Numbered from the stretch's first letter, positions 27,176 through 38,365 are shown. The stretch is DNA of 64,000 nucleotides from Oceanisphaera pacifica (GCF_017498065.1 NZ_JAGDFX010000002.1:231326-295325), one strand, 5' to 3'. Program-made: numbers and translations. The notes: generated by a model not told the origin, from the letters alone.

Positions 27176-28933
27176 ATGACAAATTCTACTCTTGTACTTG
27201 CTGAAAACGCCCCTGCCTTCACTGAATTAGGGTTAGCGCCTGAAGTTTTAAAAGCACTGGCCGATGCCGGCTACGTGACTCCTTCTGCTATTCAGGCTGC
27301 TGCTATTCCTACTTTGCTTGAAGGCCGCGATGTTTTGGGCTTGGCACAAACCGGTACTGGTAAAACAGCTGCGTTCGCACTGCCGCTGTTAAGTACTATT
27401 ACTGGCGGCAACGCTACACCACAGGTGTTAGTATTAGCCCCAACGCGTGAACTGGCGATTCAGGTTGCTGAATCTTTTGAAGGTTACGCTAAGTATCGTA
27501 AAGACATTCGCATTACCTCTATTTATGGTGGCCAAGCATACGACACACAAATTCGTGCATTAAAGCGCGGTGTAGATGTGGTTGTGGGTACGCCGGGTCG
27601 CGTTATGGATCACATGCGCCGTGGTACGTTAAAGCTAGATAACCTAAAAGCTTTAGTATTGGATGAAGCTGATGAAATGCTACGCATGGGCTTTATCGAC
27701 GATGTTGAGTGGATCTTGCAACAAACGCCAGAAACGCGCCAAATTGCCCTATTCTCTGCGACTATGCCACCGGTTATTCAGCGTGTTGCTCAAAAGTACC
27801 TGAACAAGCCAAAAGAAATTCGCATTGAGAACAAAACCCGTACTAACTCTAGCATTCGTCAACGCTACTGGTTTGTGCGTGGAATGAACAAGCACGAAGG
27901 TTTATGCCGTTTGGTTGAAACCGAAAACATGGATGCCATGTTAGTGTTTGTGCGTACCCGTAAAGATGCCGAAGATTTGGCCGATATGATGAGCCGCGAA
28001 GGCCATGCTTGCGAAGCGTTACACGGTGATATTCCACAGAAATTACGTGAAAAAGTCATTGATCGTCTTAAAAACGGTCGCTTAAACATTCTAGTGGCTA
28101 CAGACGTTGTTGCCCGTGGCTTAGACGTTGAGCGCATTAGCCATGTGGTTAACTTTGATATGCCACACGACAACGAGTCTTACGTACACCGTATTGGCCG
28201 TACCGGTCGTGCGGGTCGTGAAGGTGATGCCATCTTGTTTGTAACCGGTCGTGAAAAGCGCGGTTTATACAATCTTGAGCGCCACACTCGCCAGCCCATT
28301 GAAGAAATGCAAATGCCGTCTGCCGATGCGATCAACAAAATTCGTGCAGAGCGCTTTAAAGCTCGCATTCGTAGCAGCGTAAAAGCTGATGAAAAAGCAT
28401 TGGCACCTTTTGTAGAAATGGTTGAATCATTGCTAGAAGAAGGCCTAGACAGCGCAGAACTAGCAGCAGGTTTGGCACGTTTAGTACAAGGCGACCGTCC
28501 ATTGTTTATGGAAGACCGTCCACAAGCTTCTCGTCGCCCCGACGTTCGTGAGCGTAACGATCGCAATGACCGTAATTCACGCGGGCCTCGTGGCCGTGAC
28601 AGCGTGGCAATGGAAACCTTCCGGGTTGAAGTCGGTCGAGTACACGGCGTGAAGCCGGGTCACTTAGTGGGTGCGATTGCTAATGAAGCCGACCTTGAGT
28701 CGCGTTATATTGGTCAAATTCAGATCCATGATGACTTTTCTACCGTTGACTTGCCTAAAGGCATGACGTCTGACGTACAAAAAGTTCTGAAAAATGTGCG
28801 TGTTTGTCAGCGTCCATTAAACCTGGCCAAATACGAAGGTGGTCCATTACCACGTCGTAGCAGCTTCCGTCCGCAGGATGATCGCAAGCCACGTTCACCA
28901 CGTCGTAACAACGACAAACGTTTAAACGGCTAA
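27176..28933 (+). CDS. deaD: DEAD-box RNA helicase DeaD/CsdA
   Basis: 585 residues. Q motif (FTELGLAPEVLKALADAGY), Walker A AQTGTGKTAAFALP, PTRELAIQVAE, DEAD box VLDEADEMLRMGF, SAT in ALFSATMP, and HRIGRTGRAGREGDAI are all present. After the helicase core comes a DbpA-type RNA-binding domain (VEVGRVHGVKPGHLVGAIAN) and a basic tail, which separates it from RhlB, RhlE and SrmB. DeaD unwinds RNA during ribosome assembly and mRNA decay, especially in the cold. The long leader upstream suggests post-transcriptional control. Confidence 0.94.
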   Translation: MTNSTLVLAENAPAFTELGLAPEVLKALADAGYVTPSAIQAAAIPTLLEGRDVLGLAQTGTGKTAAFALPLLSTITGGNATPQVLVLAPTRELAIQVAESFEGYAKYRKDIRITSIYGGQAYDTQIRALKRGVDVVVGTPGRVMDHMRRGTLKLDNLKALVLDEADEMLRMGFIDDVEWILQQTPETRQIALFSATMPPVIQRVAQKYLNKPKEIRIENKTRTNSSIRQRYWFVRGMNKHEGLCRLVETENMDAMLVFVRTRKDAEDLADMMSREGHACEALHGDIPQKLREKVIDRLKNGRLNILVATDVVARGLDVERISHVVNFDMPHDNESYVHRIGRTGRAGREGDAILFVTGREKRGLYNLERHTRQPIEEMQMPSADAINKIRAERFKARIRSSVKADEKALAPFVEMVESLLEEGLDSAELAAGLARLVQGDRPLFMEDRPQASRRPDVRERNDRNDRNSRGPRGRDSVAMETFRVEVGRVHGVKPGHLVGAIANEADLESRYIGQIQIHDDFSTVDLPKGMTSDVQKVLKNVRVCQRPLNLAKYEGGPLPRRSSFRPQDDRKPRSPRRNNDKRLNG

Positions 28934-28961
28934 TTACCGCTTAATCGTATAAAGAATGACT

Positions 28962-28993
28962 AAAGGCCTGTCGAGCAATCGGCAGGCCTTTTT
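28962..28993 (+). terminator. Rho-independent terminator of deaD
   Basis: AAAGGCCTG and CAGGCCTTT pair across a 13-base loop that adds TC/GG contacts, followed by TTTTT, 28 bases after the stop. Confidence 0.88.
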
Positions 28994-29085
28994 GTTGTAG
29001 TATTAGTTCAAGTGTGGAGCTAAAGAAGCACACTGAGCTATCTTTTGCAGTGTACCGCTTTCTAGCACCGAGCTAAAGACAAACA

Positions 29086-29172
29086 GTGATTGGTGATTAG
29101 GGGATAGTGATTAGAACACCGCGCTTGTCTTTCAGTGACTCCCTAATCTCTAATCCCTAATCCCTAATCCCC
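29086..29172. repeat. GATTAGGG/CCCTAATC inverted simple-sequence repeat
   Basis: The left arm (29086-29114) is built of GTGATTAG-like units. The right arm (29141-29172) is CTAATCC repeated four times. The arms are complementary in opposite orientation and can fold back on each other. It lies between the deaD and suhB terminators. Confidence 0.6.
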
Positions 29173-29176
29173 TGTT

Positions 29177-29249
29177 AAATGGATTACCGCGTCGTTGTAC
29201 TCCTCGTAATGAAAGGGTGGCTCCGGCTTTTTGTAGGGGCACTTTATTT
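29177..29249. repeat. Dispersed intergenic repeat (decayed copy)
   Basis: The sequence AAATGGATTACCGCG...CGTAATGA...GGCTCCGGCTTTTTGTAGGGGCACTTTATTT aligns with 63728-63802 (AAATGGATTGCCGCG...GCAATGA...GCTCTGGCTTTTCATAGGGGCGAATTTATTC). This copy carries more substitutions and a small insertion. Confidence 0.65.
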
Positions 29250-29296
29250 AGGTAAATAATATTCGATCGGTATTAGAGCGTGCAACAGACGAAAAA

Positions 29297-29327
29297 AAGC
29301 ACCGCACTTTAATAAAGTGCGGTGCTT
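29297..29327 (-). terminator. Rho-independent terminator of suhB
   Basis: A perfect 14-base stem (AAGCACCGCACTTT/AAAGTGCGGTGCTT) with a 3-base loop is followed on the minus strand by a run of seven T. It lies 37 bases beyond the suhB stop. Confidence 0.92.
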
Positions 29328-29334
29328 ATTATTT

Positions 29335-29363
29335 CGCTGTGCGCTGTGCGCTGTGCGCTGTGC
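29335..29363. repeat. Four-copy GCGCTGT tandem repeat
   Basis: CGCTGTG is repeated four times directly against the suhB stop codon. Similar GGGCGCTGGGCGCTG text stands next to the purN end near 57880 and GCGCCCGGCGCCGAGCGCC after hda, so this may be one member of a degenerate family. Confidence 0.6.
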
Positions 29364-30170
29364 TTAGGCTTGTGCTAGCGACTCAGGCAAGTGTTCGCGA
29401 ATGGTCGAGAGCATGGTTTTTAGTACCTTAGGGTTGGCACATACTAAGTTACCGCTGCGCTCAAAGTGATGGCCCCCTACAAAGTCAGTCACAATGGCAC
29501 CGGCTTCACGAGCAATCAAGCTGCCGGCTGCAAAATCCCACGGCTTAAGGCCCAGTTCCCAATAACCGTCTACTCGGCCTGCAGCCACATAAGCTAAATC
29601 AAGGCTAGCGGCACCGGCACGGCGAATATCGGCACACTGAATAAACATGTCTTTAAACATGCCTAGGTAGGCGTCTGCATGGTGCTTTTGTTTAAATGGA
29701 AAGCCAGTAGCCAGTACGGTTCCGCTTAAATCCTTTGCTTTGCCAGTACGAATACGATAGCCATTTAACTGAGCGCCGGCACCACGGCTGGCACTGAATA
29801 GCTCATCGCGAATGGGATCATAAATAACGGCTTGTTCGGTGCGACCTTTTACGCGCAACGCAATAGAAACCGCAAAGTGAGGAATACCATTAACAAAGTT
29901 AGTGGTACCATCAAGTGCGTCAACAACCCACTGATAGTCTGGGTTGCTGCCGGTAAGTTCACCACATTCTTCACCAATAATGGTGTGCTCCGGATAAGAC
30001 TTACGAATGGTATTAACGATAGCGTTTTCCGCGTCAAGATCGACATTGGTAACAAAATCGTTCAGACCTTTTTGGCGCGTTTCTGTGTTATCAGGATTGG
30101 CAAAACCTTTGGCGATAACGTGACCCGCGTTACGCGCAGCGCGTACCGCAATATTCAGCATCGGATGCAT
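29364..30170 (-). CDS. suhB: Inositol-1-monophosphatase SuhB
   Basis: 268 residues (E. coli 267). Metal-binding motifs of the family are present: the glutamates in IIGEECGELTG, the DxxDG(T) signature in VVDALDGTTNFVNGIPHF, and the second WD motif in KPWDFAAGSLIAREAGA. It hydrolyses inositol monophosphate with Mg2+; in E. coli it is also a component of the rRNA antitermination complex through NusA contact. It is a monocistronic minus-strand gene with a strong terminator. Confidence 0.95.
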   Translation of the reverse strand: MHPMLNIAVRAARNAGHVIAKGFANPDNTETRQKGLNDFVTNVDLDAENAIVNTIRKSYPEHTIIGEECGELTGSNPDYQWVVDALDGTTNFVNGIPHFAVSIALRVKGRTEQAVIYDPIRDELFSASRGAGAQLNGYRIRTGKAKDLSGTVLATGFPFKQKHHADAYLGMFKDMFIQCADIRRAGAASLDLAYVAAGRVDGYWELGLKPWDFAAGSLIAREAGAIVTDFVGGHHFERSGNLVCANPKVLKTMLSTIREHLPESLAQA

Positions 30171-30290
30171 ATGAGTGAACCCACTTGATGTTAAAGAACG
30201 AAATTTGAGCGACGTATTATACCTGTGGCGAGATTTCAGGCAAGGGATAAATGTATTCCGCAGGCCGCCGTAAGCAATCAGTGTTGTATG

Positions 30291-30984
<694 letters not shown>

Positions 30985-33162
30985 ATGACGGAACGTACTC
31001 ATCTCGGCACATTACAAGTCGCTACCGTTCTTCATGATCTGGTAGTAAACGAAATTATCCCCGGCACTGGTGTTGAGCCAGCCGCATTTTGGTCTGGCAT
31101 GGAACAAATCGTTAATGATTTGGCTCCTAAAAACCGTGCCTTACTGGAAAAACGGGAACAACTGCAGCGCCAAATTGACGAGTGGCATCAGACTCACGCC
31201 GGTCAAGTCTTTGACGCAGCAGCCTATAAGCAGTTTCTTACTGACATCGGCTACTTGTTGCCGACAGTAGAAGACTTCTCAATAACCACCACTAATGTTG
31301 ATGCAGAGTTGGCAACCCTTGCTGGCTCTCAATTGGTGGTACCGGTTAACAACGCACGTTACGCACTTAATGCGGCTAATGCGCGTTGGGGCAGTTTATA
31401 TGATGCACTTTATGGCAGCGATGTTATTTCAGATACCGACGGTGCAGAAAAAACCAAAGCCTTTAATCCTACCCGCGCAGCTAAAGTGGTTGCTTGGGGC
31501 CGTGACCTACTAGAAAAGGCGGCGCCGCTTGCTAATGGCCAGCACAAAGATGCGACTGCTTACAAAGTGGTTGATGGTCAATTACAAGTAACACTCGAAA
31601 ATGGCGAAACAAGCACGCTTGCCGAACCGAGTAAATTTGTCGGTTATAACGGTGAAGCCGCTGATCCTTCAGCTGTATTACTACGCAACAACGGTAGCCA
31701 TATCGAGCTACAGTTTGACCGTAATAATCAGGTTGGCGCCAGCGATAAAGCCGGCATCAAAGACTTGGTATTAGAATCAGCGCTGTCCACTATTATGGAC
31801 TGTGAAGACTCTGTTGCTGCGGTTGATGCAGAAGATAAAGTGGCTGTATATCGCAACTGGTTAGGCCTGATGAAAGGCACCTTAACTGAGAAAGTCCAGA
31901 AAGGTGATAAAGAAATCATCCGCAGCCTAAACCCAGATCGCCAATATTTAAGCCCGAACGGCGAATCGTTCAGCTTGCATGGTCGTAGCTTATTGTTTGT
32001 GCGTAACGTGGGTCATTTAATGACTAACGAAGCCGTACTAGACAAGGATGGCAACGAAGTGCCAGAAGGTATCCTTGATGCCATGGTGACGAGCTTAATC
32101 TCTGTTCACGACCTAAAAGGTAACGGTAAGTTTAAAAACTCCCGTACCGGTAGTGCATATATCGTTAAGCCAAAAATGCACGGCCCAGAAGAAGTGGCCT
32201 TTGCTTGTGAGCTATTTGAGCGTACCGAGCAAGTATTGGGCTTGGCCAAAAATACCCTTAAAGTGGGTATTATGGACGAAGAGCGCCGTACCAGTGCTAA
32301 CTTGAAAGCTTGTATCTATGAAGCGCGTGAGCGTACTGTGTTTATTAACACAGGTTTCTTAGACCGTACCGGTGATGAAATTCACACCAGTATGGAAGCC
32401 GGCCCTGTGGTACGTAAAGGCGACATGAAGCAACAAGAGTGGATTGGCGCTTACGAAAATAACAACGTCGATGTTGGCCTAGCGGCGGGTCTGCAAGGTA
32501 AAGCGCAAATTGGTAAAGGCATGTGGGCTATTCCAGATAATATGTCTGATATGCTTGAAACTAAAATTGCCCACCCACTAGCCGGTGCTAACACCGCTTG
32601 GGTACCTTCACCTACTGCAGCTACCTTGCACGCAACGCATTATCACCAAGTTAATGTAAAAGCGCGCCAAGACGAGCTGAAATCTCGTGAAGCAGCAAGC
32701 CTAAATGCGCTGTTAACCATTCCATTGCTTAGCGAAGAAGCAAAAAATGCGTTAACGGCAGAAGAAATTAAAAATGAGCTAGATAACAACGCTCAAGGCA
32801 TTTTAGGTTATGTGGTGCGCTGGATTGACCAAGGTGTGGGTTGTTCTAAAGTGCCAGATATCAATGATGTTGGCTTAATGGAAGACCGTGCAACCTTGCG
32901 TATCTCTGCACAGCATATTGCTAACTGGATGCGTCACGGTATTTTGACCGAAGATCAAGTAATGGAATCAATGAAGCGCATGGCCGCTATTGTTGATGGC
33001 CAAAACACCGGTGATCCTCTGTATAACAATATGGCACCTAACTTTGATGGCATTGCCTTTAAAGCGGCTTGTGACTTAGTGTTTGAAGGCACAACTCAGC
33101 CTAGCGGTTACACAGAACCCTTGCTTCACGCTTATCGCCGTAAGCTAAAAGCACAAGCTTAA
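30985..33162 (+). CDS. glcB: Malate synthase G
   Basis: 725 residues (E. coli 723) of the monomeric G type, condensing glyoxylate with acetyl-CoA to malate. Landmarks are [20 protein letters not shown] with the active-site acidic residues, [34 protein letters not shown] and the C-terminal [21 protein letters not shown]. No aceA or glc operon partners are adjacent, so it stands alone here. The ribosome-binding site is a loose GAAGAAG. The AT-rich upstream region probably holds regulatory sites. Confidence 0.96.
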   Translation: MTERTHLGTLQVATVLHDLVVNEIIPGTGVEPAAFWSGMEQIVNDLAPKNRALLEKREQLQRQIDEWHQTHAGQVFDAAAYKQFLTDIGYLLPTVEDFSITTTNVDAELATLAGSQLVVPVNNARYALNAANARWGSLYDALYGSDVISDTDGAEKTKAFNPTRAAKVVAWGRDLLEKAAPLANGQHKDATAYKVVDGQLQVTLENGETSTLAEPSKFVGYNGEAADPSAVLLRNNGSHIELQFDRNNQVGASDKAGIKDLVLESALSTIMDCEDSVAAVDAEDKVAVYRNWLGLMKGTLTEKVQKGDKEIIRSLNPDRQYLSPNGESFSLHGRSLLFVRNVGHLMTNEAVLDKDGNEVPEGILDAMVTSLISVHDLKGNGKFKNSRTGSAYIVKPKMHGPEEVAFACELFERTEQVLGLAKNTLKVGIMDEERRTSANLKACIYEARERTVFINTGFLDRTGDEIHTSMEAGPVVRKGDMKQQEWIGAYENNNVDVGLAAGLQGKAQIGKGMWAIPDNMSDMLETKIAHPLAGANTAWVPSPTAATLHATHYHQVNVKARQDELKSREAASLNALLTIPLLSEEAKNALTAEEIKNELDNNAQGILGYVVRWIDQGVGCSKVPDINDVGLMEDRATLRISAQHIANWMRHGILTEDQVMESMKRMAAIVDGQNTGDPLYNNMAPNFDGIAFKAACDLVFEGTTQPSGYTEPLLHAYRRKLKAQA

Positions 33163-33194
33163 TTCTTATTACCTGAATTAATCGCTTGCACAAT

Positions 33195-33229
33195 AAAAGT
33201 CCTCGGCCAGTCCGAGGACTTTTTTTTTG
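33195..33229 (+). terminator. Rho-independent terminator of glcB
   Basis: AGTCCTCGG/CCGAGGACT stem with a 5-base loop followed by nine T, 33 bases after the glcB stop. Confidence 0.92.
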
Positions 33230-33428
33230 TCTTCAAGACTTATCTGTTACAAAGCTTACAGAAAATACGGTTGAGCCAAGGTTCCCATTTATTGGACCGC
33301 TTTTAGGTTGTGGACTTAGCCCGTGTTTTTCTGGTTATACTGCGGTAAAAATTGGTTTATATTTTAGGTTTTGTTAACGTCGAGCTTCAGCCTCGATCTT
33401 TTGACTCCCACAATAAATAAGGCCTTGC

Positions 33429-34808
33429 ATGATAAAACGTTTGGTCATCTCACTCTCAGCATTAATCTTTAGCGTGTTTCTCCTAATGGGAGGCAACACC
33501 TTTGTGATGACGTTACTTGGCGTCAACTTAGGTTTAAAAGCGGTGGAGCCAACCTTAATTGGCGCTATTATGGTCTGCTACTCAATAGGCTTTGTAGTGG
33601 GCTCTTTGTATGGCAAAAGAATTATTAAACGAGTGGGACACATTCGTGCTTTTGCCGTATTTAGTGCGTTTTTAGGCTGCTCAACCCTGATCTACCCCCT
33701 AACCGAAAGCATTATTATTTGGTCGCTACTTCGCGCCTTGGGTGGGGTGGCGGTGGCGGGCTGTTTTATTGTGATAGAAAGCTGGTTTAGTGCCGTGGCC
33801 AATAACGATAACCGCGCCACCTTATTTTTCTCTTATCAAATTTGTACTTACTTAGCGGCAACAGCGGGTCAACTGTTAATCGGCTTTACTGACCCCTCCG
33901 CCTTTGTGCCCTTTACCTTAGGTGCCATTGTGCTTACGGTGGCACTGATACCTTTATCCTTAAGCCGCATGGATGCCCCCACCATAGAAAATAGCGAGCG
34001 AGTGAGTGTTAAGGTGATTATTAATAAAGCGCCGCTGGGCTTATTGGCTGCCTTATGCAGTGGTATGTTAATCACCAGTTTTTATGCCATGGCACCGGTA
34101 TACGCCATTCAAGTAGGGCTAGAAGTAGAGCAGCTTTCTTATTTTATGGCAGCATCTGTATTTACCTTTATTTTATTTGCCTGGCCATTAGGCCGACTCT
34201 GTGATCAGCTTGACCGTAGTAAGATCATGATCTGGATAAATATACTAGTCATGTTAAGTGCGGCAGGTGTCGTTTTTGCGGGTACTTACCACCTGGGCTT
34301 TTTGATAGGCTTTTCGGCGCTCTATATGGGCATGGTGGCTTCAATTTATCCGGTTGCCGTGGCCATTACCAACGACCGTATGGATGCCCAGTATATAGTG
34401 GCGGCAAGTACCACCTTGCTATTGAGCTATGGGTTAGGTAGCGCCTTAGGCCCCTTATTTAGCTCCAGCATGATGAGCTGGCTTGGAGCACAAGGTTTAT
34501 ATTATGGTAATATGGGCATAGCTCTACTGCTAGGAGCCTACACTTGGTATTGGCGCTTAGATGTGAAAATGGTTGAAGTGGCCGATCAAGCACAATACAT
34601 TCCAAGCTCAGCGGAAACTGTTGGGGTATTAGCCACACTTGACCCGCGTAACGAAGAGTTTGTGGATATTCCGCTAGAAGAAGTCTTTTTAGATATGGAA
34701 GCCGAAGAAATTGCTGAGGCACAGGCATGTCAGATGGATCTTGAACTACCTGAGCCAGACGTTGATGACACGGACGAAGCCCCTATACTGGTTCCACATG
34801 AGTACTAA
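33429..34808 (+). CDS. MFS transporter, YcaD-like
   Basis: 459 residues with about twelve hydrophobic segments in two halves. The segment FVVGSLYGKRIIKRVGHIRA matches the loop 2-3 signature of the major facilitator superfamily, and LFAWPLGRLCDQLDRSKIM its second-half counterpart. Overall it resembles the YcaD group of unknown substrate. The C-terminal 75 residues form a very acidic cytoplasmic tail (for example DMEAEEIAEAQ) that is longer than usual. A single-gene unit with its own terminator. Confidence 0.82.
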   Translation: MIKRLVISLSALIFSVFLLMGGNTFVMTLLGVNLGLKAVEPTLIGAIMVCYSIGFVVGSLYGKRIIKRVGHIRAFAVFSAFLGCSTLIYPLTESIIIWSLLRALGGVAVAGCFIVIESWFSAVANNDNRATLFFSYQICTYLAATAGQLLIGFTDPSAFVPFTLGAIVLTVALIPLSLSRMDAPTIENSERVSVKVIINKAPLGLLAALCSGMLITSFYAMAPVYAIQVGLEVEQLSYFMAASVFTFILFAWPLGRLCDQLDRSKIMIWINILVMLSAAGVVFAGTYHLGFLIGFSALYMGMVASIYPVAVAITNDRMDAQYIVAASTTLLLSYGLGSALGPLFSSSMMSWLGAQGLYYGNMGIALLLGAYTWYWRLDVKMVEVADQAQYIPSSAETVGVLATLDPRNEEFVDIPLEEVFLDMEAEEIAEAQACQMDLELPEPDVDDTDEAPILVPHEY

Positions 34809-34856
34809 CTGGGTGCGGTGTTATTTACTGTTGTCTGATTAACGTCAATAATGCAC

Positions 34857-34892
34857 AAAAACTCAGCCACAGACGTGGCTGAGTTCTCTTTT
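34857..34892 (+). terminator. Rho-independent terminator of the MFS gene
   Basis: ACTCAGCCAC/GTGGCTGAGT perfect 10-base stem with a 4-base loop (34861-34884), followed by a CTCTTTTT tract. Confidence 0.85.
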
Positions 34893-35010
34893 TAAGCCAT
34901 CATCATAGTTCCAACCATTCCCCTTGCTGTCGATCCCCGTTAGACTTGTGCTTAGATTAAGCGCGATGAACAAAAAAGCGCAGCCTCAAGCCTTCAGGGA
35001 ATAACAATCA

Positions 35011-36030
35011 ATGATCCGAATCGCCATTAACGGCTATGGCCGTATAGGGCGCAGTGTACTACGGGCTTTTTATGAGCGTAATTTACACAGCCAGATGAAA
35101 ATTGTTGCCATTAACGAGCTCGCAGAGCCCGAAGCCATGGCCCACTTAACTCGCTACGACTCGAGCCATGGCCGCTTTGGTCATGACGTTACCCTGCTTC
35201 CCAATTCGTTTGATATTCAGGGCGACATCATTCGTTTATGTCACGAGTCTGATCCGGCTAAGCTCCCTTGGGCAGAGCTCGACGTTGATCTAGTACTCGA
35301 ATGTACCGGTGTACATTCCAGTCGCCATGATGCCAATCTACATATTGAAGCTGGGGCCAAAAAAGTGCTGTTTTCTCACCCCGGTGACAGCGACTTAGAC
35401 GCCACCATTGTCTATGGCGTTAACCACCAGCAATTAACTGGGCACGAGACCATAGTCTCTAATGCCTCGTGCACCACCAACTGCGTAGTGCCGGTGATAG
35501 AAACCCTACACCAAGCCTTTAATATCAAATGTGGTAACATCACCACCATTCATTCAGCCATGAACGATCAGCAAGTGATTGATGCCTATCATAGTGATTT
35601 ACGCCGCACACGAGCTGCCAGTCAGTCTATTATTCCAGTAGATACCAAGTTGGCGAAAGGCGTGGAGCGCATATTGCCGCATTTTGCCGGTAAATTTGAA
35701 GCTATTTCAGTGCGTGTGCCCACTATTAACGTGACCGCCATGGACTTAAGTATTTTGGTAGAGCAAAAAGCCACGGTAGAGGCAGTGAATCAGATACTGC
35801 GTGAAGCCGCACTTGGCCCGTTAAAAGGCATTTTAGATTATACCGAAGCGCCGTTAGTGTCGGTTGATTTCAACCACGACTCGCACTCCTCCATTATAGA
35901 TGGCACCCAAACGCGAGTCAGTGATGCTAACCTGATTAAAATGCTGATGTGGTGCGATAACGAGTGGGGCTTTGCTAACCGCATGCTCGACACCAGCCTT
36001 GCTTGGATTAATGCATCTTTATCCGTTTAA
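35011..36030 (+). CDS. epd: Erythrose-4-phosphate dehydrogenase
   Basis: 339 residues, the same length as E. coli Epd, and Epd-like rather than GapA-like. It has the NAD-binding start [21 protein letters not shown], the catalytic cysteine in [13 protein letters not shown], and [14 protein letters not shown] in place of the GapA segment. It oxidises erythrose 4-phosphate to 4-phosphoerythronate, the first step of pyridoxal 5'-phosphate synthesis through PdxB. It heads the conserved epd-pgk-fbaA cluster, 30 bases before pgk. Confidence 0.94.
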   Translation: MIRIAINGYGRIGRSVLRAFYERNLHSQMKIVAINELAEPEAMAHLTRYDSSHGRFGHDVTLLPNSFDIQGDIIRLCHESDPAKLPWAELDVDLVLECTGVHSSRHDANLHIEAGAKKVLFSHPGDSDLDATIVYGVNHQQLTGHETIVSNASCTTNCVVPVIETLHQAFNIKCGNITTIHSAMNDQQVIDAYHSDLRRTRAASQSIIPVDTKLAKGVERILPHFAGKFEAISVRVPTINVTAMDLSILVEQKATVEAVNQILREAALGPLKGILDYTEAPLVSVDFNHDSHSSIIDGTQTRVSDANLIKMLMWCDNEWGFANRMLDTSLAWINASLSV

Positions 36031-36060
36031 ACATTTAACTGCTATATAAAGGACGCCCCA

Positions 36061-37224
36061 ATGTCTGTTATGACGATGAACCAACTGGATTTATCTGCGA
36101 AACGCGTATTGATTCGTGCCGATTTGAATGTGCCCATTAAAGATGGTGTGGTGAGTTCAGATGCTCGCATTTTAGCGTCATTACCCACCATAAAAGCCGC
36201 ACTCGAGCAAGGTGCTAAAGTCATGGTGACCTCGCATTTAGGTCGCCCAACTGAAGGCGAATATGCCGCAGAGTTTTCGTTACAGCCCGTGGTTGATTAC
36301 TTGCAACAAGCACTCACAGTACCGGTGCGTTTAGCCAAAGATTATTTAGCGGGCGTTGAGCTTGCTGACAATGAGTTAGTCGTGCTAGAAAATGTGCGCT
36401 TTAACCTGGGCGAGAAAAAAGACGACGAAGCGCTATCACGCCAATATGCCGCGCTATGCGATGTGTTTGTGATGGATGCGTTTGGTACCGCACATCGTGC
36501 ACAAGCCTCCACCCATGGCGTGGCTAAATTTGCCCCTGTCGCTTGTGCAGGCCCACTGTTATCCGCTGAGCTCACGGCGTTAGCCAAGGCGTTAGATAAC
36601 CCTGCTCGTCCTTTAGTAGCGGTAGTGGGGGGCTCTAAAGTGTCTACCAAGTTAACCGTATTAGAGTCGTTATCGACTATAGCCGATCAGCTAGTGGTGG
36701 GGGGCGGTATTTCTAATACCTTTGTGGCGGCCGCTGGCCATAACGTGGGTAAATCACTGCACGAAGCTGATCTTATTCCCGAAGCCAAGCGCCTAATGGA
36801 CAAGTGTGCCATTCCATTACCCAGTGATGTGCGCACCGCCACTGAATTTTCAGATACTGCCCCCGCCACCATGAAAAATGTGGCCGAGGTACAAGATAAT
36901 GAGCAAATTCTTGACCTAGGCGATGCGTCTGCCCATGAGCTAGCCGACATCTTGAAAAAAGCCAAAACCATTATCTGGAATGGTCCCGTGGGTGTATTTG
37001 AATTTGAGAACTTTCGTCATGGCACCCAGATTATTGCCAACGCCATTGCCGAGAGCGAAGCATTCTCTATTGCCGGTGGCGGTGATACCCTAGCGGCCAT
37101 TGATCTGTTTGGCATTAAAGAGCAAATTTCTTATATTTCAACCGGTGGCGGTGCCTTTTTAGAGTTTGTAGAAGGTAAAACCTTGCCTGCCGTGGCCATG
37201 CTTGAGCAAAGAGCCAAAGGTTAA
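36061..37224 (+). CDS. pgk: Phosphoglycerate kinase
   Basis: 387 residues (E. coli 387). It has the N-terminal substrate site [15 protein letters not shown], the HLGRPTEG segment, [10 protein letters not shown], the nucleotide-binding [11 protein letters not shown], and [11 protein letters not shown] followed by [10 protein letters not shown]. It interconverts 1,3-bisphosphoglycerate and 3-phosphoglycerate with ATP formation. Second gene of the cluster; a good ribosome-binding site (AAGGA) lies upstream, and fbaA follows after 61 bases. Confidence 0.97.
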   Translation: MSVMTMNQLDLSAKRVLIRADLNVPIKDGVVSSDARILASLPTIKAALEQGAKVMVTSHLGRPTEGEYAAEFSLQPVVDYLQQALTVPVRLAKDYLAGVELADNELVVLENVRFNLGEKKDDEALSRQYAALCDVFVMDAFGTAHRAQASTHGVAKFAPVACAGPLLSAELTALAKALDNPARPLVAVVGGSKVSTKLTVLESLSTIADQLVVGGGISNTFVAAAGHNVGKSLHEADLIPEAKRLMDKCAIPLPSDVRTATEFSDTAPATMKNVAEVQDNEQILDLGDASAHELADILKKAKTIIWNGPVGVFEFENFRHGTQIIANAIAESEAFSIAGGGDTLAAIDLFGIKEQISYISTGGGAFLEFVEGKTLPAVAMLEQRAKG

Positions 37225-37285
37225 CCTGTTTGATTTATCTCGGTGGGCCTAGGCCTGCCGAATACGTTTTAGCGAGGAGCAAAAA

Positions 37286-38365
37286 ATGTCTCAGAAAATT
37301 TTAGATGTCGTAAAACCCGGTGTGGTGTGTGGCCACGATATGCAAAAAATCTTTGCTATCGCCAAAGAAAACGCCTTTGCACTGCCAGCCGTTAACGTAG
37401 TGGGCAGTGATTCAGTGAACGCGGTACTTGAAGCGGCCGCCAAAGTTAAAGCACCAGTCGTAGTCCAGTTCTCTAACGGTGGTGCAGCGTTTTTTGCTGG
37501 CAAAGGCTTAAAGCTAGAAGGTCACCAAGCGGCCATTTTAGGCGCGATTTCTGGCGCACAGCATGTGCATGCCATGGCTGCCGCCTACGGGGTGCCGGTT
37601 ATCTTGCATACCGACCATGCTGCTAAAAAACTACTGCCTTGGATTGATGGTTTGTTAGATGCCGGCGAAAAACATTTTGCCGAAACCGGTAAACCGCTAT
37701 TCAGCTCGCACATGATTGATTTGTCTGAAGAGTCATTAGAAGAAAACATCGAAATTTGTGGCCAGTACCTAGCACGCATGAGCAAAATTGGCATGACGCT
37801 AGAAATCGAGCTGGGTTGCACCGGCGGTGAAGAAGATGGCGTAGACAATACCGGCATGGACAGCTCATTGCTGTATACCCAGCCAGAAGACGTGGCTTAT
37901 GCCTATGAAAAGCTGATTGCCATTAGTGACATGTTTACCATTGCCGCCTCTTTTGGCAACGTGCACGGCGTATATAAGCCAGGTAACGTTAAACTCACTC
38001 CGAAAATTTTGGATAATTCGCAAAAGTACGTATCCGAAAAATTTGGTCTGCCTGCTAAATCATTAGACTTTGTATTTCACGGTGGCTCTGGCTCATCGGC
38101 GGCAGAAATTGAAGAGTCCATTGGTTATGGCGTGATCAAAATGAACATAGACACAGATACCCAGTGGGCAACCTGGGCTGGGGTGATGGATTACTACAAA
38201 ACCAAACAAGATTACCTGCAAGGCCAAATTGGTAACCCAGAGGGTGACGACAAGCCGAACAAAAAATACTACGACCCCCGCGCTTGGTTGCGCGAAGGCC
38301 AAAACAGCATGATCGCTCGTTTAGAGCAGGCATTTAGCGAGCTAAACGCCAACGATGTGTTGTAA
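37286..38365 (+). CDS. fbaA: Class II fructose-bisphosphate aldolase
   Basis: 359 residues (E. coli FbaA 359). Zinc ligands are seen in LHTDHAAKKLLPW and NVHGVYKPGNVKL, with the conserved VFHGGSGSSAAEI and VIKMNIDTDTQWA segments. It cleaves fructose 1,6-bisphosphate into two triose phosphates. It ends the epd-pgk-fbaA cluster and is followed by a strong terminator. AGGAG precedes the ATG. Confidence 0.97.
   Translation: MSQKILDVVKPGVVCGHDMQKIFAIAKENAFALPAVNVVGSDSVNAVLEAAAKVKAPVVVQFSNGGAAFFAGKGLKLEGHQAAILGAISGAQHVHAMAAAYGVPVILHTDHAAKKLLPWIDGLLDAGEKHFAETGKPLFSSHMIDLSEESLEENIEICGQYLARMSKIGMTLEIELGCTGGEEDGVDNTGMDSSLLYTQPEDVAYAYEKLIAISDMFTIAASFGNVHGVYKPGNVKLTPKILDNSQKYVSEKFGLPAKSLDFVFHGGSGSSAAEIEESIGYGVIKMNIDTDTQWATWAGVMDYYKTKQDYLQGQIGNPEGDDKPNKKYYDPRAWLREGQNSMIARLEQAFSELNANDVL

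Noticed and set aside
33186..33377. 63-codon frame after glcB
   Set aside because: It contains the glcB terminator hairpin and T run, so it is not a plausible gene.
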